NCBI GenBank assembly: GCA_022702705.1
Contig: CM040426.1
Span: 77,895,877-77,959,876 of the forward strand
Length of the DNA: 64,000 bases
Origin: Papilionanthe hookeriana x Papilionanthe teres
Lineage: Eukaryota; Streptophyta; Magnoliopsida; Asparagales; Orchidaceae
Reading direction: 5' to 3'
In this document: piece by piece, positions 59,941 to 64,000 of the stretch
Layout of the letters: each line of letters opens with the position of its first letter
How positions within the stretch are numbered: the stretch's first letter is position 1
Made by a program: the position numbers and the translations under genes
Notes under the pieces: generated by a model
The model's database searches: none
Seen by the model: the letters and a program-made list of their open reading frames with translations, nothing else
What the model was told of the DNA's origin: nothing

Positions 59941-60514
59941 CAGGAGAGCTGATGTGATTAGCCCAAATTCAATCATGCTCGAACCCAAACTGAACATGGG
60001 TTAGTCTGGACCCGTCTCCCGCAAATTAAAAAAAATTGTGTATCGATTTTCGTGTCGTTTGCACGCGCGTGGAACCATAGCAATATGGGTATGCTTCTGG
60101 CTAAAGTCGACGTCCCGGACGCATCCATGTGGTCCGTTTCGTCATCCGAGGTCGTCCGGACAAGTTCGCCGACGGCCGGGCTAAAAGTGTCGAATCGTGG
60201 TGCGCGCGAATTCAAGTCATGGAGCGGTTCACTCTAGGCGCCGTCCGATCCTATGGAACTCATTTTCGAGCCTCTACATGTTAGTCCTCAGCACTTCGTA
60301 ACAAAGAGTCGAGTCTTCGGGACTACTTCATGCGAGTGCTTACAAAACGGGTCTGAGTGGCTCGGTTCTACGTGAGGTGCGGCTCCATTACTAGTCCGCT
60401 AGGATGGTCAATAAGCGAGTTCCTATAGCTAGATCCTAGGGTCTAACGTGAGGAAAGCTAAGACCTCACTAAAATGAGGTCAACATAAATAAACGATACC
60501 ATGAACATTTTATT

Positions 60515-60740
60515 ACCTTATCACATCTGTCATTTTCATGGAGCATAAAAGATGTCAAAATTATGAACTTTAATATTTTTAGATAATACAGACCCTAAGA
60601 AAAATCCATGAACAAAATAATGTTACTTTATTATTGTTATGTTAGTATAAAAGATATTATTTTAGGTAACTACTCAATAAGTAGTTAGTAAAGTATATTT
60701 ATTTTGTTGTACCTCAAAACAATGTATTGCCATCTCTTTC
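60515..60740. repeat. Dispersed repeat Y, copy 2
   Basis: Partner of 54905-55110 in the same orientation. Together they bracket the CpG-rich block. Confidence 0.65.
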
Positions 60741-61215
60741 AGAAATAGATGATGCCCATATTGAATAGTACACACAAGAAAGAGATTTCTCCTCTAACAT
60801 GATATACAAAGAAGTTAAAATTAACCCTAGCCACCATCACTTTCTTCTCTCTCTCTGCTACTACTAACTCCAACATGTGCTCACACCCATCACACTTTTG
60901 CTACCTTTTTGTTGCCTAGCAAACACTTTCACTACTAATCACTCATTATATTATTACATGCTCATTTTTGCTTAGCACCCAATCTGCTATTACGATGCTT
61001 TTTATATTGTCCCCGATGACTCGCACACGCTCTTGCCCAACCTCAAATTGCTTGCATGCACTCGCCCCAATGCTAGATCACACCCATGGCCTCAAACCCA
61101 CTTATAATTAGCCACTACACTCCTCATCACTAGCTCACTGCCTAGGATACGACCCTTCCATCATCATTTGTTCTCAAAAGTTTAAGTTAACTCTTCAATT
61201 CTCTGTTCTCTCTCA
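60741..61215. other. Leader-like region before Copia-5
   Basis: CT-rich with TTCTTCTCTCTCTCTGC and CACCATCAC phrases, as in copia LTR or leader DNA. No LTR partner is visible in the window. Confidence 0.35.
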
Positions 61216-61223
61216 AGAATATC

Positions 61224-64000
61224 ATGACTTCTCAATCTCCTCTCAATGATTTCAAACACTCTACCATCAATATCAATATGAAACTTAATGATACAATTAT
61301 CTCCTATAAATAAAGGCATTTCACTTATTTGTTCCGACGATAAACTTCATCACCTTGATGCATCGCCTGCAAATCATGATGATACTATCAAATTTTCAAA
61401 TCGACAATCATGACTACACTGTTTTTGCCTAGTTACTTGATCGTGTTGATCATTTTATTGCCTTAGGTGTCATATTTCAATCCATTGCTAACAAGACGTA
61501 ATACTTTCTTTGTTCCCTTATTTTCATGAGTATCTCCAATGCCTATACCTTCAACTCTTAAATATTTGTACTCTCCAACAAGATGATTTGACCATCCAAG
61601 AATACTAAAGTACCCTATGGCGCAAGTGTGATAAGCTACTGTAGTAAATAACCTTTACTAATTATTTGTTCATTTGACGGTAAAAAATGTGGAATTCCTT
61701 GTAACCAAATTTCTCTTTGAACTGCATTCTTCACTCCAACAAACAAATCTCACTGAAAAAAGATTTTATTATCTCTAACATTACATATGCTCTCTTAAGG
61801 GTACTTTAGGTAACTGAGCTTTTGACTCCCATTCTGCCAATTTAAAACGAATCTATTCTTGATATAAGCCATCATGGTAGTCGCGATGATCATGGCTATG
61901 GTGGTCAAACCATCAGTGGATGTGGTTGAGGTGGAATGACCTTTTGTCTTTGCCCTCACTACAGTCATACTAATCATCCTTTAGAGCACTGATGGGCCAC
62001 AATTCCTGCTCAACATGACTTTGTCCAATGTAACAGTTACTGGCATTTCCACTTCCACAGCCTATTTAGTGTTTATCACACATTCTCAAGAGGATTATGA
62101 TTGCCTTATCTAGCATTCTCGAGAATATGTAAATCACCGATGTCAATTCTTCTTATGGTAGTAAGGTGGTTGTTTTTCCTAACACATCCTAGGTTTTAAT
62201 TTTGAATTTCTTCATATATGGCTTTTTCTGTCTTTCCTAATGTTCATTCCTCCCAAATATTTAATGTTTCTCAATTTTCGTCAAAATATTATTCATCCAA
62301 TCTCACTAAATTCACAAATATTTTATAGCATTTTATTCCATTCAATGTAAAAGGAGTTGAAGCTAATCAAATTTATTGATTGACACCTGAGGCCAAGTAT
62401 GCCTTCTCTATCCCCGTAACTCTTATATCAATAGCATGTTAATTAGGATTTTCTGCCACTACAGACTTCAAGAGATACTTTATACCACCCCATCATCCAA
62501 CAACAAATGCAATGCGTATGCCCAAAATAAACATCATTGGTATTATTTTCATCCTTCATGTTGAGCCCAAGTGGTGTCTTATAATGAGCTAGTTCATTCC
62601 AATATTTAAGTTCTTAATCCTCTAATACTACATGGATATATGTTTTCAATTATCTTGTACGTATTCAATAGCTTTTTATCAATAGATTAAAGTTCATTTA
62701 TCTATTATGAATGCAAATCTTTATACTAATAATTCTTGGGAGTTTATGTAACGTCCATTTACTCTATTATGTGATGATAATGGAATTGTTCATCAGACCT
62801 TATGACCATATATATTTCAATAGAATAAGACTTTGAAAAGCATCATCATCTGCATGACTTAGAATGAATCTTGATGTTTGATATGAACGTTCCTCGTCAA
62901 CTCTGGAGCGACGAAATTTTGATTGCTTGCTATCTTATTAATCATATACAGTTTATCATACTTAATGATAGCACCCACTTTTCGATTCTCTATTTCAAGC
63001 AATCCTTTTTCTCTGACACATAAATGCCTTTATTATATTTACTTTGTGCATTCATTTAGAATTAATGGCAAACTCTCTCCTTAAGCCATTCAGTGTATCT
63101 TTCTTGGAGACTCTTGTTCTCAAAAAGAGGACCTATATTATGATCCTAATACCTGATGCACATATAGTCAATCAAATATTACTTTTCAATAACTTCTCAA
63201 TACTTCCCACCACCTCTTTAACCTGAAACATCCTCTCACCAAATTCCTCTTCTTTCCAAAGCCTATAATTATCTCTCCACCTTTGTAGGGCTTCCACGCG
63301 GATACTTCATGCTCCTAAATCCATATTGTCCAAATCGGATTGAATATCCACCTCTTCGAGAATTTTGAACTTCAATATACATTGCCCTTCGATAAACAAC
63401 TTTGCAATGATGTTCCTATCAATTTTAAATGTAATTTCACATTTGATCATCGTTATTTGTTTTTTGGCATTTGCTTTGCTCTTCACCTTTGATTTTGATT
63501 TCCAGAACATATGTTTTCCATGTTAAACTAGCATACATGGGATTTGGATACTCATGGCATTCAATAAGTGTAATGTCAATGGGATTAAACCATCTACTTT
63601 CATACTAACAACTTATTGATAGACACAAGAAATGCTCGAGTGCTATATGTTTTACAAAGTATATAACATCGACTACATTGATACCTCCTAGCTTGCCAAG
63701 ATCAACACTAACCAAATGTTTTTGCCGTTTGTCCTCAATTAAGATTAACCGTTGCTACAAATGAATGTAACTAATACCTTCATCTATGAAAGTCTCGTTT
63801 AAGATATATACATATGAGCAACCACCAGGATATATTGCTCGAAGAATAGGACAAAGTATGCCAGCTCAACAAGGCCATCCGTGGCTAAACCAAAGCCTCG
63901 AGATAGTTTCAATATAATGTATAAAATTCCTTTTAAGGTTGTCCTTCACAACAACACAACTGATAACTCCATTTTCTCAAGCAAATTTCTCTATATTTAT
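61224..64000 (+). pseudogene. Copia-5: Ty1/copia gag-pol pseudogene, runs off the right edge
   Basis: Starts at an ATG with MTSQSPLNDFKHSTININ, then DKLHHLDASPANHDD-like gag. A zinc-knuckle remnant (CLCPHYSHTNHPLEHW) lies near 61940. Integrase follows near 62730-62800 with SWEFM, LCDDNGIVHQTL and PYIFQ, and a GKLSPKAIQCIFLGDS-like linker lies near 63070. Reverse transcriptase appears from about 63690: LAKINTNQMFLPFVLN, PLLQMNVTNTFIYESLV (VKNAFLHGDL-like), then KIPFKVVLHNNTTDNSIFS. Stops are dense but the domain order is preserved, so the copy is old and only lightly deleted. The 3' end and LTR lie outside. Confidence 0.82.

Larger units (their letters stand above)
55251..60482. mobile_element. 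CpG-rich repeat-laden block, possibly one very long solo LTR
   Basis: Clearly richer in C+G and in CpG than its neighbours, with sharp edges: TGAGACCGCCTGG at 55251 and CACTAAAATGAGGTCA at 60482 (TG..CA). No protein domain was found in any frame. It contains a 60-bp tandem array, an ACAGCA-rich tract, a poly-A run and a G-rich tract (listed separately). LTRs of 4-6 kb are known in Ogre/Tat elements. No target duplication is evident, and two or more nested pieces are also possible. Confidence 0.35.

Overview
The window is nuclear DNA from a flowering plant. Two host genes have spliced, intron-containing structures typical of angiosperms: a laccase running off the left edge and an NRT1/PTR-family (NPF8-type) peptide transporter. 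Everything else recognisable is plant transposable-element DNA in various stages of decay. The background is AT-rich, while the coding exons are noticeably richer in G+C and in C-ending codons. I cannot name the species, nor decide safely between a eudicot and a non-grass monocot. There is no bacterial or organellar gene content, and no tRNA, rRNA or CRISPR that I can support.

Layout. 1-2133: five exons of a secreted laccase on the minus strand (the remaining 3' exon or exons lie outside), with a TATA-like site at about 2205. 2200-13500: mostly anonymous AT-rich DNA with a LINE RNase H relic (3640-4020), a relic of a MULE-like MITE, a hairpin, an LTR-like block (about 7370-8275) and a hAT-like end. 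13719-16514: a deleted Ty1/copia element (Copia-1, minus). 17727-17847: a small MULE-like MITE. 18679-26453: four copies or pieces of one long LTR family, two of them joined head to head as a large palindrome at 21516-22540, plus a broken Ty3/gypsy gag. 26454-28445: an RTE-type LINE split by a copia remnant (Copia-2).

28636-31518: the complete NPF8 gene (4 exons, 569 aa). 32011-32381: a second MULE-like MITE with a 9-bp target duplication differing at one base. 37330-38454: a copia pol relic and the start of its 3' LTR, into which a deleted gypsy element (Gypsy-2, 38455-41509) has inserted. About 41830-54960: a badly decayed minus-strand gypsy (Gypsy-3) that itself holds an RTE 3' end, a 2-kb solo LTR (46013-48037) and a deleted copia (Copia-4, 48359-52712). 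55251-60482: an unusual CpG-rich, repeat-rich block, perhaps one very long solo LTR. 61224-64000: another copia pseudogene running off the right edge.

The two host genes are unrelated in pathway: laccase acts in the cell wall (lignin or phenolic oxidation) and NPF8 moves di- and tripeptides across a membrane. What links them physically is a small foldback repeat family found in introns of both genes and in nearby intergenic DNA. I found no convincing undescribed gene system. The most interesting structures are the LTR palindrome, the MULE-like MITE series, the intronic foldback family, the layered nest at 37-55 kb, and the CpG-rich block at 55-60 kb.
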